From positions 2,098-66,097 of the forward strand of contig NZ_RJJW01000009.1 of assembly GCF_003781945.1 (NCBI RefSeq): a stretch of DNA of 64,000 nt, in the 5' to 3' direction. This stretch comes from Halorubrum sp. CSM-61. Lineage in GTDB: Archaea; Halobacteriota; Halobacteria; Halobacteriales; Haloferacaceae. The notes below the pieces were generated by a model, which made no database searches, was not told the DNA's origin, and was given only the letters and a program-made list of their open reading frames with translations. The position numbers were made by a program, and so were the translations under genes. The first letter of the stretch is position 1. The number at the start of each line of letters is the position of its first letter. Shown here piece after piece: positions 39,675 through 49,094 of this stretch.

Positions 39675-42600
39675 ATGACAAGCGAGGACGCCGAGCGTTC
39701 GCCCCTCTCACCCGACGAGACGGCGGGACCGCCGGCGTCCGATCGATCGGCGCCAGATCGCCCGACGGCCGATCGCCCAGCCTCCGATCGCCCGGTGTCG
39801 GTGGGACGGTACTCGTGGCGCTCGTTCCTCCGCGACCGCGGCCGCGACGACGACGCGTCCGAGCTGTACGCCGACATCGGCGAGGAGCCGGTCGTCCCGG
39901 CGACCGCCGTCGACGCCCACGTCGAGGATGGCGTCGATCGGGTGGTCCGTGCCACCGGCGTCGACGAACCGCACGAGGTCGACGGCGACACCGCCGTTCC
40001 GGGACACGGGACGCCCGAGGCCGGCACGCTCGTGATCGGTTCCGACCACGTCGTGCTCAGCGGCACGGCCGTCGTCCCCGCGGGGACCTCGACCGCGGCG
40101 GTGACACCGGAACCCGAGGCGGAGTCGGGTGGCGAGTCGGAGGCCGACGACGGGAGCGAGGGCGAGGACGACGAGAACGGAGGCGACGCTGGCGACGGAG
40201 AAGCTGGTGACGGCGCCGCGAGCGGCGAGGGAGACGACGAGCGAGCAGGCGGCGAGGAAGTGGATGACGGGGACGACGAACCGGCAGACGAAACGCCCGG
40301 CGAACCGGCAGCGATCGAGCCCACAGAACCGGACGAGCCGCAGGATCGCCCCGGCATCGCGGTCGACGGCCCGGGCGTCTCCGGGGTCGTGGTCGCCGCG
40401 AGCGCCGACGTGGAGTCGGTGCCGCGCCGGGCGCCGACCGGCGAGGAGTGGGACCGGATCGGCGTCGACCCGAGCGAGTTCCTCGGGTTCGACCCCTCGG
40501 AGACGGGGTACCGCGTCGGGGCGGCCGCCGCGGTCGGAGACGTTCTCTGGGACCTGTGTTCGGCCCGGTACGACCTGTACTCGGTGCCGGTGCTAAAGGG
40601 GTACTACACGTGGGACGACTACCGCGACGAGTACTTCCTCGACGAGGAGGGGAACCCGCCGACCGAAGTGAACGAGGAGGGGGAAGCGGTGCCGCTGGAG
40701 TTCACGCATGACGACAAGGTCGAGGCGCTGGGGTTCGACCCCGACCGGACCGAGGAGCTGCTTGGGGCGGGCGGGAGCGCCGCGGCCGACCTCGCGGAGC
40801 TGGTCGACGAGCGCACCGTCGACGTGAACCCGGAGGTCGACGAGGACGCGTTCTTCTCGACCGACGAGGGCGACACGACCCTCGCGAACCGGTACGACCT
40901 GGAGAAGGCGGTGCCGATGCCGAAGAAGCGCCACTTCCGCGAGATCGAACGGTACTGGGTGAACAAGCCGTACGCGTTCGTGATCGTGTTCCGGTCGAGG
41001 AAGGAGAACGAGGTGAAGTACTACGCGGTCCAGCCGCACCGGACCGAGATCGAGACCGACCTGGTCGAGTTCTTAACTGGAAAACTCCGGACCTCGATCA
41101 AGTACGCCGACGAGTCGATCGCCGGCGGCGACGAGGCGTTCCGCGAGGACGTGATCGTCGACGAGACGCTGACGCTGCTCGACCGGTACGACCTCTACGA
41201 ACGCGACGACGACGACCGCGGGGTGATCGACGACCTCGTGGACGAGGCGGTCGACCGGTTCGGATTCGACCTCACCGAGGGGATCGCACACCGGATCACC
41301 CAATCGCTCGGCTACGAGCCGCCGACCGAATCGAAGACGGGTCCCGCGAAGATCCTCGCCCGCCCCGAGCCCGCGGTGCTCGCGGAGGACCCGGAGACGC
41401 TCTCGGAGCATCAAGTCGAGAAGCTGCTGTACTACCTCAAGCGGGACTTCATCGGCTACGAGCGGATCGACCCGATCAAGTACGACATCAACGTCGAGGA
41501 CATCTCCTGTGACGGGTACAACTCGCCCGTCTTCGTCTATCACTCCGACTACGAGCAGATCATCACCAACGTCTACCACGGCACCGACGAGCTCGACGAC
41601 TTCGTCGTGAAGCTCGCACAGCGCTCCGGGAAGGGGATCTCGAAGCGGCGGCCGCAGGTGGACGCCACCCTCCCGGACGGCTCCCGCGCCCAGCTCACGC
41701 TCGGCCGCGAGGTCTCCGACCACGGGACCAACTACACGATCCGGCAGTTCAACGACGTCCCCTTCACCCCGATCGACCTGATCAACTGGAAGACGTTCTC
41801 GCTCGACGAGATGGCCTTCCTCTGGCTCTCGATCGAGAACCACAAGAGCCTGATCTTCGCGGGCGGCACCGCCTCCGGGAAGACGACGAGCCTGAACGCG
41901 GTCTCCCTTTTCATCCCCTCGAACGCGAAGATCGTCTCGATCGAGGACACCCGCGAGGTCGAGCTCCCCCAGCGCAACTGGATCGCCTCCGTCACGCGCC
42001 CCTCCTTCTCCGACGACGACAAGGGCGACATCGACGAGTTCGACTTACTGGAGGCCGCGCTCCGCCAGCGCCCCGACTACATCGTGATGGGCGAGATCCG
42101 CGGCGAGGAGGGCCGGACCGCCTTCCAGGTGATGTCCACGGGCCACACCACCTACACCACGTTCCACGCCGACTCGGTCGGCGAGGTGCTCAAGCGGTTC
42201 ACCACCGACCCGATCAACGTCTCGAAGACGATGTTCACCGCGCTCGATCTGGTCTCCGTCCAGACCTCCACGCGGGTGCAGGGCAAGAAGGTGCGCCGGA
42301 ACAAGTCGCTGACAGAGATCAACCACTACGACGCCGAGAACGACGAGATCAACGTCCAGGACGTGTTCCAGTGGCAGGCGGAGACGGACGAGTTCCTCCA
42401 GATGGGCGACTCGAACACTCTCGAGGACATCATGTTCGACCGCGGGTGGAGCCGTCAGACGCTCGACGAGGAGCTCCGGAAGCGCCGCGTCGTGTTGGCG
42501 TACCTCATCGATCGCGGGCTCAACAGTTACGCGCAGGTGGCGGCGACGTTCCAGGCGTTCATCAACGACCCGGAGACGGTGCTCGCGCTGATGGCGAACG

Positions 42601-43472
42601 AGGAGTTAGAGCGATCGCTGGAGGACCTCCGCGAGATGGAGTCGGTGCTGATCAACGTCGACCGCGACAAAGAGGAGATGGTCCCGCGGCCGGACCCCGA
42701 CGAAACGGGCCGCGAGGAGGTCGAGCGGATCCTCGCGGAGGCCGAGGACCTCTTCGCGGAGTACCGCGGCCGCATGCCCGACTCGGTCGCCGACGCCCTG
42801 CTCGACGTCGCGCCGGCCCGTGACGTCGAGGCGGAGCCCGGAGCCGACCGCGAGGCGCTCGCGCAGGCGGCGGACGAGGCCGCGGCGCTGGAGGCGGACG
42901 CGCCGGACGATTCGGGCGTACCGGTCGATTCGGGGGCGCCGGCCGACGCGGACGCACCGATCGACGCGGTATCGGGTGCGTTCGACGAGGGCGGGGGGAG
43001 CGACCAGATCGACGGAAGCGAGGAGCCCGACGAGATCGCTGCGTCCGAGGGATTCGGGTCCGGACCGGCGGCGGAAAATGTTCTCTCTTCCGGAGACGAC
43101 GCGGAAGACGAGAAGAACGCGGAGGACGGCATCGACTTCGACGACCCGTTCGACGAGGGGATCGACGTGCTTGACTCGGACCCGGAAGGAGGAACGAAGC
43201 CGGAACCGGAACCAGATCCGAAACCCGAACAGGAAGCCGAGTCGGAACCGGTAGCGAACTCGCGAGAGGCCGAGTCCGACGTCAGGGCGGACGCCGACGG
43301 GGGAGAGATCCGCGCCGAGGGCGGAGACGGGGTCGCCGGCGAAAGCGACGCCGAGCGTGAGGATGACGCCGCGGGCGGCGAGGACGACGCCGGCGAGAGC
43401 GATGCCGAAGACGACGGCGACGACATCGACGACTGGGGATTCGGCTCCGTCGAGTCCCCGGAGGAGCGGTAG
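39675..43472 (+). CDS. pilB3: Type IV pilus assembly ATPase PilB3 with very long acidic arms
   Basis: Secretion-type ATPase that powers pilus assembly, 1265 residues. The ATPase core (about 560-1010) has Walker A GGTASGKTTS, Walker B DYIVMGEIRGEE and the His box STGHTTYTTFHADS. An N-terminal helical region (EEWDRIGVDPSEFLGFDPSE onward) precedes it, as in haloarchaeal PilB3 and FlaI. The first 250 residues and the last 300 are low-complexity Asp/Glu/Ala/Gly with DGSEGEDDENGG-like runs, much longer than the arms I recall in relatives. The start MTSEDAERS avoids a 14-codon extension that lies under a TATA-like TATATATA about 130 bp upstream. Confidence 0.9.
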   Translation: MTSEDAERSPLSPDETAGPPASDRSAPDRPTADRPASDRPVSVGRYSWRSFLRDRGRDDDASELYADIGEEPVVPATAVDAHVEDGVDRVVRATGVDEPHEVDGDTAVPGHGTPEAGTLVIGSDHVVLSGTAVVPAGTSTAAVTPEPEAESGGESEADDGSEGEDDENGGDAGDGEAGDGAASGEGDDERAGGEEVDDGDDEPADETPGEPAAIEPTEPDEPQDRPGIAVDGPGVSGVVVAASADVESVPRRAPTGEEWDRIGVDPSEFLGFDPSETGYRVGAAAAVGDVLWDLCSARYDLYSVPVLKGYYTWDDYRDEYFLDEEGNPPTEVNEEGEAVPLEFTHDDKVEALGFDPDRTEELLGAGGSAAADLAELVDERTVDVNPEVDEDAFFSTDEGDTTLANRYDLEKAVPMPKKRHFREIERYWVNKPYAFVIVFRSRKENEVKYYAVQPHRTEIETDLVEFLTGKLRTSIKYADESIAGGDEAFREDVIVDETLTLLDRYDLYERDDDDRGVIDDLVDEAVDRFGFDLTEGIAHRITQSLGYEPPTESKTGPAKILARPEPAVLAEDPETLSEHQVEKLLYYLKRDFIGYERIDPIKYDINVEDISCDGYNSPVFVYHSDYEQIITNVYHGTDELDDFVVKLAQRSGKGISKRRPQVDATLPDGSRAQLTLGREVSDHGTNYTIRQFNDVPFTPIDLINWKTFSLDEMAFLWLSIENHKSLIFAGGTASGKTTSLNAVSLFIPSNAKIVSIEDTREVELPQRNWIASVTRPSFSDDDKGDIDEFDLLEAALRQRPDYIVMGEIRGEEGRTAFQVMSTGHTTYTTFHADSVGEVLKRFTTDPINVSKTMFTALDLVSVQTSTRVQGKKVRRNKSLTEINHYDAENDEINVQDVFQWQAETDEFLQMGDSNTLEDIMFDRGWSRQTLDEELRKRRVVLAYLIDRGLNSYAQVAATFQAFINDPETVLALMANEELERSLEDLREMESVLINVDRDKEEMVPRPDPDETGREEVERILAEAEDLFAEYRGRMPDSVADALLDVAPARDVEAEPGADREALAQAADEAAALEADAPDDSGVPVDSGAPADADAPIDAVSGAFDEGGGSDQIDGSEEPDEIAASEGFGSGPAAENVLSSGDDAEDEKNAEDGIDFDDPFDEGIDVLDSDPEGGTKPEPEPDPKPEQEAESEPVANSREAESDVRADADGGEIRAEGGDGVAGESDAEREDDAAGGEDDAGESDAEDDGDDIDDWGFGSVESPEER

Positions 43473-43499
43473 TCCCATGGTCAAAACGGGGTGGGTCGC

Positions 43500-45536
43500 G
43501 TGAGCCTCGACACGGGCGTCGGCGACGGCTCCGTCGACGGGAACCTCCTCGCGGAGCTGTTCTACCCCGTCTTCGAGCTGCTCTTCGACGCCGGCGGCGA
43601 CTTCGTCGGCGACATCGAGCGCAAGCTCGCCGAGGCGCGCATGCCGGATCAGGTGGAGATGTACGTTTCCCGCGCGCTGGGGGTCGGACTGTTGGTCGGC
43701 GGGCTCCTCTGGGCGCTCGGGACGCTGACCGGCTACGGCGTGTTCTCGCTCGGGCTGATCGACCCCGACGCGCTCTCGCTCGGCATGCCCGCGCCGACGC
43801 CGGCGGTCCAGGAGTTCCTGCGCTCGCTCGTCGTGCCCGCCGCGGTCCTCGTCAGCGGGCTCGTGTTCGGGTCGATCGGGTTCGCGATCGGCTTCGGCGG
43901 CGTGCTCGCGATCCCCTACTCTCGGGCGTCGGCGCGGGAACGCGAGATCAACCTCCTGCTCGCGGACTCGGTGTCGTTCATGTACGCGCTGTCGGTCGGG
44001 GGGCTCAACCAGTTGGAAATCCTGCGCTCGATGGCGACGGCGGAGGACACCTACGGCGAGGTGTCCCGCGAATTCCAGAGTATCGTCAACGAGACGGAGT
44101 ACTTCGGCACCGACTACCGGAACGCGATCCGGCAGCAGTCGATGGAGACCCCCTCCGACGAGCTCTCGCAGTTCCTCGCGGACATGCTCTCTATCGTCAA
44201 CTCCGGCGGCGACATGGAGAGCTTCCTGAAGGACAAAAAGGAGAAACACCTCCGCACGTCGAAACAGGAGCGCGAGATGACCTTGGAGACGCTGGAGCTG
44301 TTCGGCGAGATGTACATGACGCTGTCGCTGTTCCCGCTGCTTCTCATCATCATCCTCGTCATCATGGGGATGATGGGCGAGTCGGACGACTTCCTGTTGT
44401 ACGCGACCGTGTACGCCCTCATCCCGCTGACCGGGGTCGGCTTCCTCGTGCTCGTCTCCACCGTCAAGCAGGACGAGCCCGGCGACGGCTACCTCCACCC
44501 CGACGGCGGCAGCGAACGGCTCCGGCAGACCAGCCAAGAGGGGCTGCTCCACTTCGGGCTCATCGAGGCGTTCGTCGGTCAGTTCGGCGTCTTCGACCGG
44601 ATCCGGGACCGAGAGGGGACGTACAAGACCAAACAGATCGTCTCCGCGCCCCACCTGTTCCTCCGGGACAACCCGCTGTACACGCTCGCGCTGACGGTGC
44701 CGACCGCGCTCGTCGTCGTCGGCGTCGCGGTCGCCTCGGGGAACGCGCCGACCTCGTTCGACGGCTGGGTAAATCGCCCGGTGTGGTCGACGTTCGTCTG
44801 GGTGTACCTCCCGGCGTACCTCGTTCTGACGCCGCTCGCGGTGTTCCACGAGTGGAGCCAGCGGTCCAAGCGCGCGATTACCGGGAAGCTCTCGGAGAGC
44901 CTCCGGAAGCTCTCCTCGGCGAACGACACCGGCCAGACGCTGCTCGAATCCGTACAGACGGTGTCGGAGACGTCGAGCGGGAAGCTCGCGGAGGAGTTCG
45001 AGGTGGTCCACGCGAAGGTGAACTACGGGATGAGCCTGCGCGACGCCTTAGTGGAGTTCAACAACAAGTACGCGGTCCCTCGGCTCGCCCGGACGGTGAA
45101 GCTCATCTCGGAGGCGCAGGAGGCGTCCTCGCAGATCACGGACGTGTTGACAACGGCGGCGCAGGCCTCGGAGAACCAGGACGACATCGAGCGCAATCGG
45201 ATCTCGCAGACCCGGATGCAGGTGGCGATCATCGTGATGACGTACGTCACCTTACTCGGCGTGATGGCGATCCTCCAGACCCAGTTCATCGACGTGATGG
45301 GCGGGCTCTCCTCGCAGGCCGACGGCGGCGGCGGCGCTGGCGGCGCCGGCTTCGGGGGCGGCGGCGGCGTCGACCCGGACGTGCTCTCGCTTCTGTTCTT
45401 CCACGCCGTGACGCTGCAGGCGGTCCTCTCCGGGTTCATCAGCGGGTACATCCGGAACGCCGACATCATCTCCGGCGTCAAGTTCGCCGTGGTCCTGATG
45501 ACGCTCGCGCTGGGGGTGTGGATCTATGTGGGGTAG
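43500..45536 (+). CDS. pilC3: Type IV pilus membrane platform PilC3 (GspF/TadC family)
   Basis: Polytopic platform protein that the ATPase turns to extrude pilin, 678 residues. It contains two GspF domains: YSRASAREREINLLLADSV begins the first and YGMSLRDALVEFNNKYAVPR belongs to the second. About nine transmembrane helices include MYMTLSLFPLLLIIILVIMG and the C-terminal FHAVTLQAVLSGFISGYI. A Gly/Ala-rich loop (GGGGAGGAGFGGGGG) lies before the last helices. The GTG start is one of two close candidates (the other is three codons upstream). It follows pilB3 directly and overlaps the next gene. Confidence 0.9.
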   Translation: MSLDTGVGDGSVDGNLLAELFYPVFELLFDAGGDFVGDIERKLAEARMPDQVEMYVSRALGVGLLVGGLLWALGTLTGYGVFSLGLIDPDALSLGMPAPTPAVQEFLRSLVVPAAVLVSGLVFGSIGFAIGFGGVLAIPYSRASAREREINLLLADSVSFMYALSVGGLNQLEILRSMATAEDTYGEVSREFQSIVNETEYFGTDYRNAIRQQSMETPSDELSQFLADMLSIVNSGGDMESFLKDKKEKHLRTSKQEREMTLETLELFGEMYMTLSLFPLLLIIILVIMGMMGESDDFLLYATVYALIPLTGVGFLVLVSTVKQDEPGDGYLHPDGGSERLRQTSQEGLLHFGLIEAFVGQFGVFDRIRDREGTYKTKQIVSAPHLFLRDNPLYTLALTVPTALVVVGVAVASGNAPTSFDGWVNRPVWSTFVWVYLPAYLVLTPLAVFHEWSQRSKRAITGKLSESLRKLSSANDTGQTLLESVQTVSETSSGKLAEEFEVVHAKVNYGMSLRDALVEFNNKYAVPRLARTVKLISEAQEASSQITDVLTTAAQASENQDDIERNRISQTRMQVAIIVMTYVTLLGVMAILQTQFIDVMGGLSSQADGGGGAGGAGFGGGGGVDPDVLSLLFFHAVTLQAVLSGFISGYIRNADIISGVKFAVVLMTLALGVWIYVG

Positions 45537-46098
45537 CGGCTCCGCGGCGGGCGGCCACCGGTCCCCGACGGTCGCCCGCGCGCAGACGCCGATCGACTTC
45601 GCGGTCGGCGCGGGCGTGTTCCTGCTGACGCTCGCGTTCGTGATCGCCTTCGTCCCGACGCTTTTCGACCCCTTCTCGGCGGCGGAAACCGCCTCGCCGA
45701 TGGTGAGCGATCGGGTCGCGGCCGGCGTCGCCGGAGACTTGCTCGCGACGTCACCGGCGGATCCAGGCGTATTAGATCCTCTCTGTACGGTTGCATTCTT
45801 TGCGCCGGAACGTGGCGCACCGGCGAGTGACTGTCGGTTCGACGCTGACGACGACCCCGCGGACCACTTCGGGATCGACGGCGATGTCCAAGTGATCGTC
45901 CACGCACTCAACGAGCGAAATCCCGGAGAGAACCCCGCAAATGTATCGATCGCGACGGCCGAGGAGACTTTCGACGGTGTCGAACTGATCCGGCCCGCGG
46001 ACGGACCGTCGGGGACCGCGGCCGACGATGTCACCGTCTCACAGCGGCTCGTCTCGATAGATGGTGAGCAGTACCGGCTCACGGTGCGGGTGTGGTGA
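45526..46098 (+). CDS. Pilin-like envelope protein 1 of the pil3 cluster (DUF7287-like)
   Basis: A 190-residue protein with one N-terminal helix (FAVGAGVFLLTLAFVIAFVP) preceded by RAQTPIDF, a type IV pilin-like processing region, and a soluble outward domain with two Cys. It overlaps the end of pilC3 by 11 bp. Genes in this position of haloarchaeal pilB3-pilC3 loci are annotated as DUF7287; that name is recalled, not searched. The role is probably a minor pilin or pilus-biogenesis partner. Confidence 0.72.
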   Translation: MWGSGSAAGGHRSPTVARAQTPIDFAVGAGVFLLTLAFVIAFVPTLFDPFSAAETASPMVSDRVAAGVAGDLLATSPADPGVLDPLCTVAFFAPERGAPASDCRFDADDDPADHFGIDGDVQVIVHALNERNPGENPANVSIATAEETFDGVELIRPADGPSGTAADDVTVSQRLVSIDGEQYRLTVRVW

Positions 46099-46100
46099 CC

Positions 46101-46751
46101 ATGAACTCAACGAACGATCGACACAACCGGGCACAGGCGCACACGCTGGAGGCGTTCGCGGCGGCGATCCTGCTCGTCGCGGGGCTCACGTTCGCGCTGC
46201 AGGCGACCGCGGTGACCCCCCTGTCGGCCAGCACGTCGAACCAGCACATCGAGAACCAACAGCGGGCGGTCGCGACCGACCTGTTGGCGACGAGCGCCGA
46301 GAACGGCGATCTGAGAGACGCGATGCTCCACTGGAATCCGGAAAACGAGACGTTCGCGTCGAGCCATCCGGAGTTCGAATACTACACGCGGGCCGCGGGG
46401 CCGAACGGGTTCGCCGCCGCGCTCGGAGGGTTCGGCGAGTCGCTGAATCGGTCGCTCGTCGATCGGCGGATCGCCGTCAACGTGGATCTCCGCCACTACA
46501 ACACCACGGACCGGACGGAGCGGGAGACGACATCGCTGATACACATGGGCTCGCCGAGCAACAACGCGGTGAGCGCGACTCGGACGGTCGCGCTCTCCGC
46601 CGACGCGAACCTGACCGCTCCGGGGTACGAGGAGTCGACGCTCCGGGGGTTGGCCGACGGAACCGATACGGGGGAGTTCTACGCGAACGAGACCGGGTCC
46701 GGGCCGCTGTTCACGTACGTGGAGGTGCGCATCGTCGTATGGCGGATGTGA
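46101..46751 (+). CDS. Pilin-like envelope protein 2 of the pil3 cluster (DUF7288-like)
   Basis: A 216-residue protein with the class III-like N terminus RAQAHTLEAFAAAILLVAGL, where a basic/Gln-Ala region leads into a single hydrophobic helix. The exposed part has several N-glycosylation sequons (NET, NRS, NTT), as in surface proteins. A GTG three codons upstream is an alternative start. It follows its neighbour after two bases and overlaps the next gene, so it belongs to the same transcript. DUF7288 is a recalled label. Confidence 0.72.
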   Translation: MNSTNDRHNRAQAHTLEAFAAAILLVAGLTFALQATAVTPLSASTSNQHIENQQRAVATDLLATSAENGDLRDAMLHWNPENETFASSHPEFEYYTRAAGPNGFAAALGGFGESLNRSLVDRRIAVNVDLRHYNTTDRTERETTSLIHMGSPSNNAVSATRTVALSADANLTAPGYEESTLRGLADGTDTGEFYANETGSGPLFTYVEVRIVVWRM

Positions 46752-47731
46752 GCATCGGACCGCCGGACGGGGACCGCCTCTTCGGCGGCGACGGCGCCCG
46801 CGACGCCGATCGCGCACAACTCCTGCTCGTCGCGGGGCTGGTGATGGCGGTCTCGCTCGTGACGCTGGTCGTGCTTCTGAACGCGACCATTTACAGCGAG
46901 AACGTCGCGACCCGCGGCGTCGAATCGGCCGACGGCGAGGCGCTGGAGGTGAGATCGACCGTGATCGAGGCAACCGGCGAACTGCTCGACGCGACTAACC
47001 GAGCGGAACCGGACACCCACGTCGACGCCGCCACGACCGTCCGAGACGGCGTCGATGACCTCGACAGGGAGGTCTCACGGTCGTACGCGGAACGCGGTGG
47101 CGTGGCGCGTATCGAGCTGCTGGAGATTCGGAACGGGAGCCGGATCACGGGCGATATCGCGGGAAACGGAACGGGCGATCCCGACACCTCGACGCTCGCC
47201 GCCAGCGTCACTCGGACACGCGGCTTCGTGCTCGACGTCGAGTACGAGTCGCTCGCCGATTCGGACGCTGCCGGGCCCCCCGCCGACGCGTTCCACGTCG
47301 ACCTCGACAACTCGACCCGGAGTAGACAGGTGTACGTGTACAACGGCTCCGACGGCAACGTCACCGTCGCGGTGGGCGACGACGGGAACGAGCCCGCGGT
47401 GCGCTGTGAGGCCCCCCCGGACGACCCCGACGGAAACGTCACCGTCGACCTGACCGGCGAACGCCTCGGCGACCGCCCCTGTCCGGGGGTCTGGCCGACG
47501 CTCTTCGTCGTTCCCAGCGATCCCTACGACATCGCTCTCGTGAACGCGAGCGCGACCGATGGCGAGGCGGCCGTGACCGCGCGCCCCGACTCGGGAGACA
47601 CCGTCGACACCGACTTCGCGACGGGGAGACAACCGGCGGTGTACGAGACGACCATCGACCTCCGCTACCGGACCGCAGAACTCCGGTTCGAGACGGCCGT
47701 TCGGGTCGCCCCGGGTGAGCCCGATGCGTGA
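46739..47731 (+). CDS. Pilin-like envelope protein 3 of the pil3 cluster (DUF7261-like)
   Basis: A 330-residue protein, the largest of the set. The N-terminal DRAQLLLVAGLVMAVSLVTL is a pilin-type signal with hydrophobic helix, and the rest is acidic, extracellular and rich in sequons (NAT, NGS, NGT, NST, NVT). Two Cys pairs (CEAPPDDPD and DRPCPGVW) may form disulfides. It overlaps the previous gene by 13 bp and the next by 8 bp. Function is inferred only from location. Confidence 0.72.
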   Translation: MADVSIGPPDGDRLFGGDGARDADRAQLLLVAGLVMAVSLVTLVVLLNATIYSENVATRGVESADGEALEVRSTVIEATGELLDATNRAEPDTHVDAATTVRDGVDDLDREVSRSYAERGGVARIELLEIRNGSRITGDIAGNGTGDPDTSTLAASVTRTRGFVLDVEYESLADSDAAGPPADAFHVDLDNSTRSRQVYVYNGSDGNVTVAVGDDGNEPAVRCEAPPDDPDGNVTVDLTGERLGDRPCPGVWPTLFVVPSDPYDIALVNASATDGEAAVTARPDSGDTVDTDFATGRQPAVYETTIDLRYRTAELRFETAVRVAPGEPDA

Positions 47732-48227
47732 GCCCCGCGACTCCGGCGCGACGCACCTCGTGTGCGACGAGCGCGGCGTGAGCGTCACCGTCGGATACGT
47801 CCTGACGCTCGCGATCGGAGCGGTGTTGCTCTCGGGCGTCGCCATCGGCGTCGGCGGCGTCGTCGATTCCCAGACGGACCGAGCCGTCCGGGGCGACCTC
47901 TCGGTCTTCGGACAGACCGCGGCCGCGAACGTCGAGAGCGCCGACCGGCTCGCCCGCGCGGCGGAGGCCGACCGATCGAACGCGACCGGCGCGGCGAACG
48001 TCTCCGTCGCCGTCGACCTCCCGACCCGAGCGGCGGGAATTCCCTACCGGATCACGGTCGATAACGACGCCGTGACGCTACGCACCACCGACCCCGAGGC
48101 GACGCTGAAAATCCCTCACGCGGCGCGGCTGAACGTCACGGAATCGAGCGTCCGCGGGGGGCCGATACGGATCGAGTACGACCACGACGGCACTGGCACC
48201 GGCAATCTGACGGTGGTCGAGCGATGA
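47724..48227 (+). CDS. Pilin-like envelope protein 4 of the pil3 cluster (DUF7266-like)
   Basis: A 167-residue protein with CDERGVSVTVGYVLTLAIGA, close to the RGVSxxVGxVLx pattern of class III archaeal type IV pilins processed by PibD, then a beta-rich exterior with sequons (NAT, NVS, NVT). Its ATG overlaps the previous stop, and its stop overlaps the next start (ATGA). It may be an actual minor pilin. Confidence 0.75.
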   Translation: MREPRDSGATHLVCDERGVSVTVGYVLTLAIGAVLLSGVAIGVGGVVDSQTDRAVRGDLSVFGQTAAANVESADRLARAAEADRSNATGAANVSVAVDLPTRAAGIPYRITVDNDAVTLRTTDPEATLKIPHAARLNVTESSVRGGPIRIEYDHDGTGTGNLTVVER

Positions 48228-49030
48228 CCGACCGCCGGCGGCCGACCGTTTCGGTCGGCGACGGCGGGCTCGCGGCGTTCGCGGACGACGAGCGGGGCGT
48301 GAGCAACGTCGTCGGCTACGTGCTGGTGTTCTCGCTCGTCACGGTGACTATCGGAACAGTGTTCGCGGTCGGCATCACCGGTATCGAGGACAGACAGGAG
48401 GCCGAACGGGTCGAGAACGTCGAGCGCGCCTTCGACGTGTTCGACGACAATCTCCGAGACGTCCAGCGGTACGGCGACCCGAGCCGATCGACGGAGATCC
48501 GGCTCAGCGACGGAACGCTGTCGATCGGGGAGACGACCCGCGTGGAGCTGCTCAACGCGACCGGTGGCGTGGTTCGCGGGTTCGAGTTCCACAGCCTGAC
48601 GTACACGAACGGGGACACGACCATCGCGTACGAGGGCGGCGCCTGGTTCCGCGGCGACGGCGATGGGGAGGTGATGCGCTCTGAGCCTCGGTTCGTCGCC
48701 GCGGACGGGCGAACGACGCTCCCGATCGTCCGGCTGTACCCGCTCGGACCCGAGACCGTCGACCGAGACGGAACGGTGCAGGTCGCGGCGGACCGACGCT
48801 CACCGCCACGTCTCGTTCAGGTCGCCACCGCTGACGCCAACGACGATCCCTTCACCCTCCGGATCGAGTCACCGCACGCGGAGGCGTGGAAGCGATACTT
48901 CGAGCGGACGGACGGGTTCGACGTCGATTCCGCAACCGACACGGCCAACGACACAGTCGTCGCGAACCTCGATCACGGCGACGAGGTGTTCGTCACGGGC
49001 GCCGCCGTCGACGTCCGGCTCCAGCGCTGA
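48224..49030 (+). CDS. Pilin-like envelope protein 5 of the pil3 cluster (DUF7289-like)
   Basis: A 268-residue protein with DDERGVSNVVGYVLVFSLVT, again the archaeal pilin pattern, and a long extracellular part ending AAVDVRLQR. The helix is followed by a heptad-like stretch (EDRQEAERVENVERAFDVF). It closes the run of five envelope genes after pilC3. DUF7289 is the label I recall for this position. Surface assembly with the previous four proteins is the simplest reading. Confidence 0.75.
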   Translation: MTDRRRPTVSVGDGGLAAFADDERGVSNVVGYVLVFSLVTVTIGTVFAVGITGIEDRQEAERVENVERAFDVFDDNLRDVQRYGDPSRSTEIRLSDGTLSIGETTRVELLNATGGVVRGFEFHSLTYTNGDTTIAYEGGAWFRGDGDGEVMRSEPRFVAADGRTTLPIVRLYPLGPETVDRDGTVQVAADRRSPPRLVQVATADANDDPFTLRIESPHAEAWKRYFERTDGFDVDSATDTANDTVVANLDHGDEVFVTGAAVDVRLQR

Positions 49031-49094
49031 TCGGGGATCACGTCGGAGTCCCCCGAACGCACCACTGAAGCCCGCGGCACCGCAACGACCAGGT

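Noticed and set aside
39720-39800. GATCGCCC-rich direct repeats at the start of pilB3 as a replication or regulatory iteron
   Set aside because: They encode an in-frame DRP/SDRP repeat in the acidic arm of PilB3 and have no AT-rich unwinding element next to them.
42606-45011. Minus-strand 801-residue open frame across pilB3 and pilC3
   Set aside because: Crosses two real genes in antisense and consists of Arg/Glu/Asp/Val repeats without any domain.
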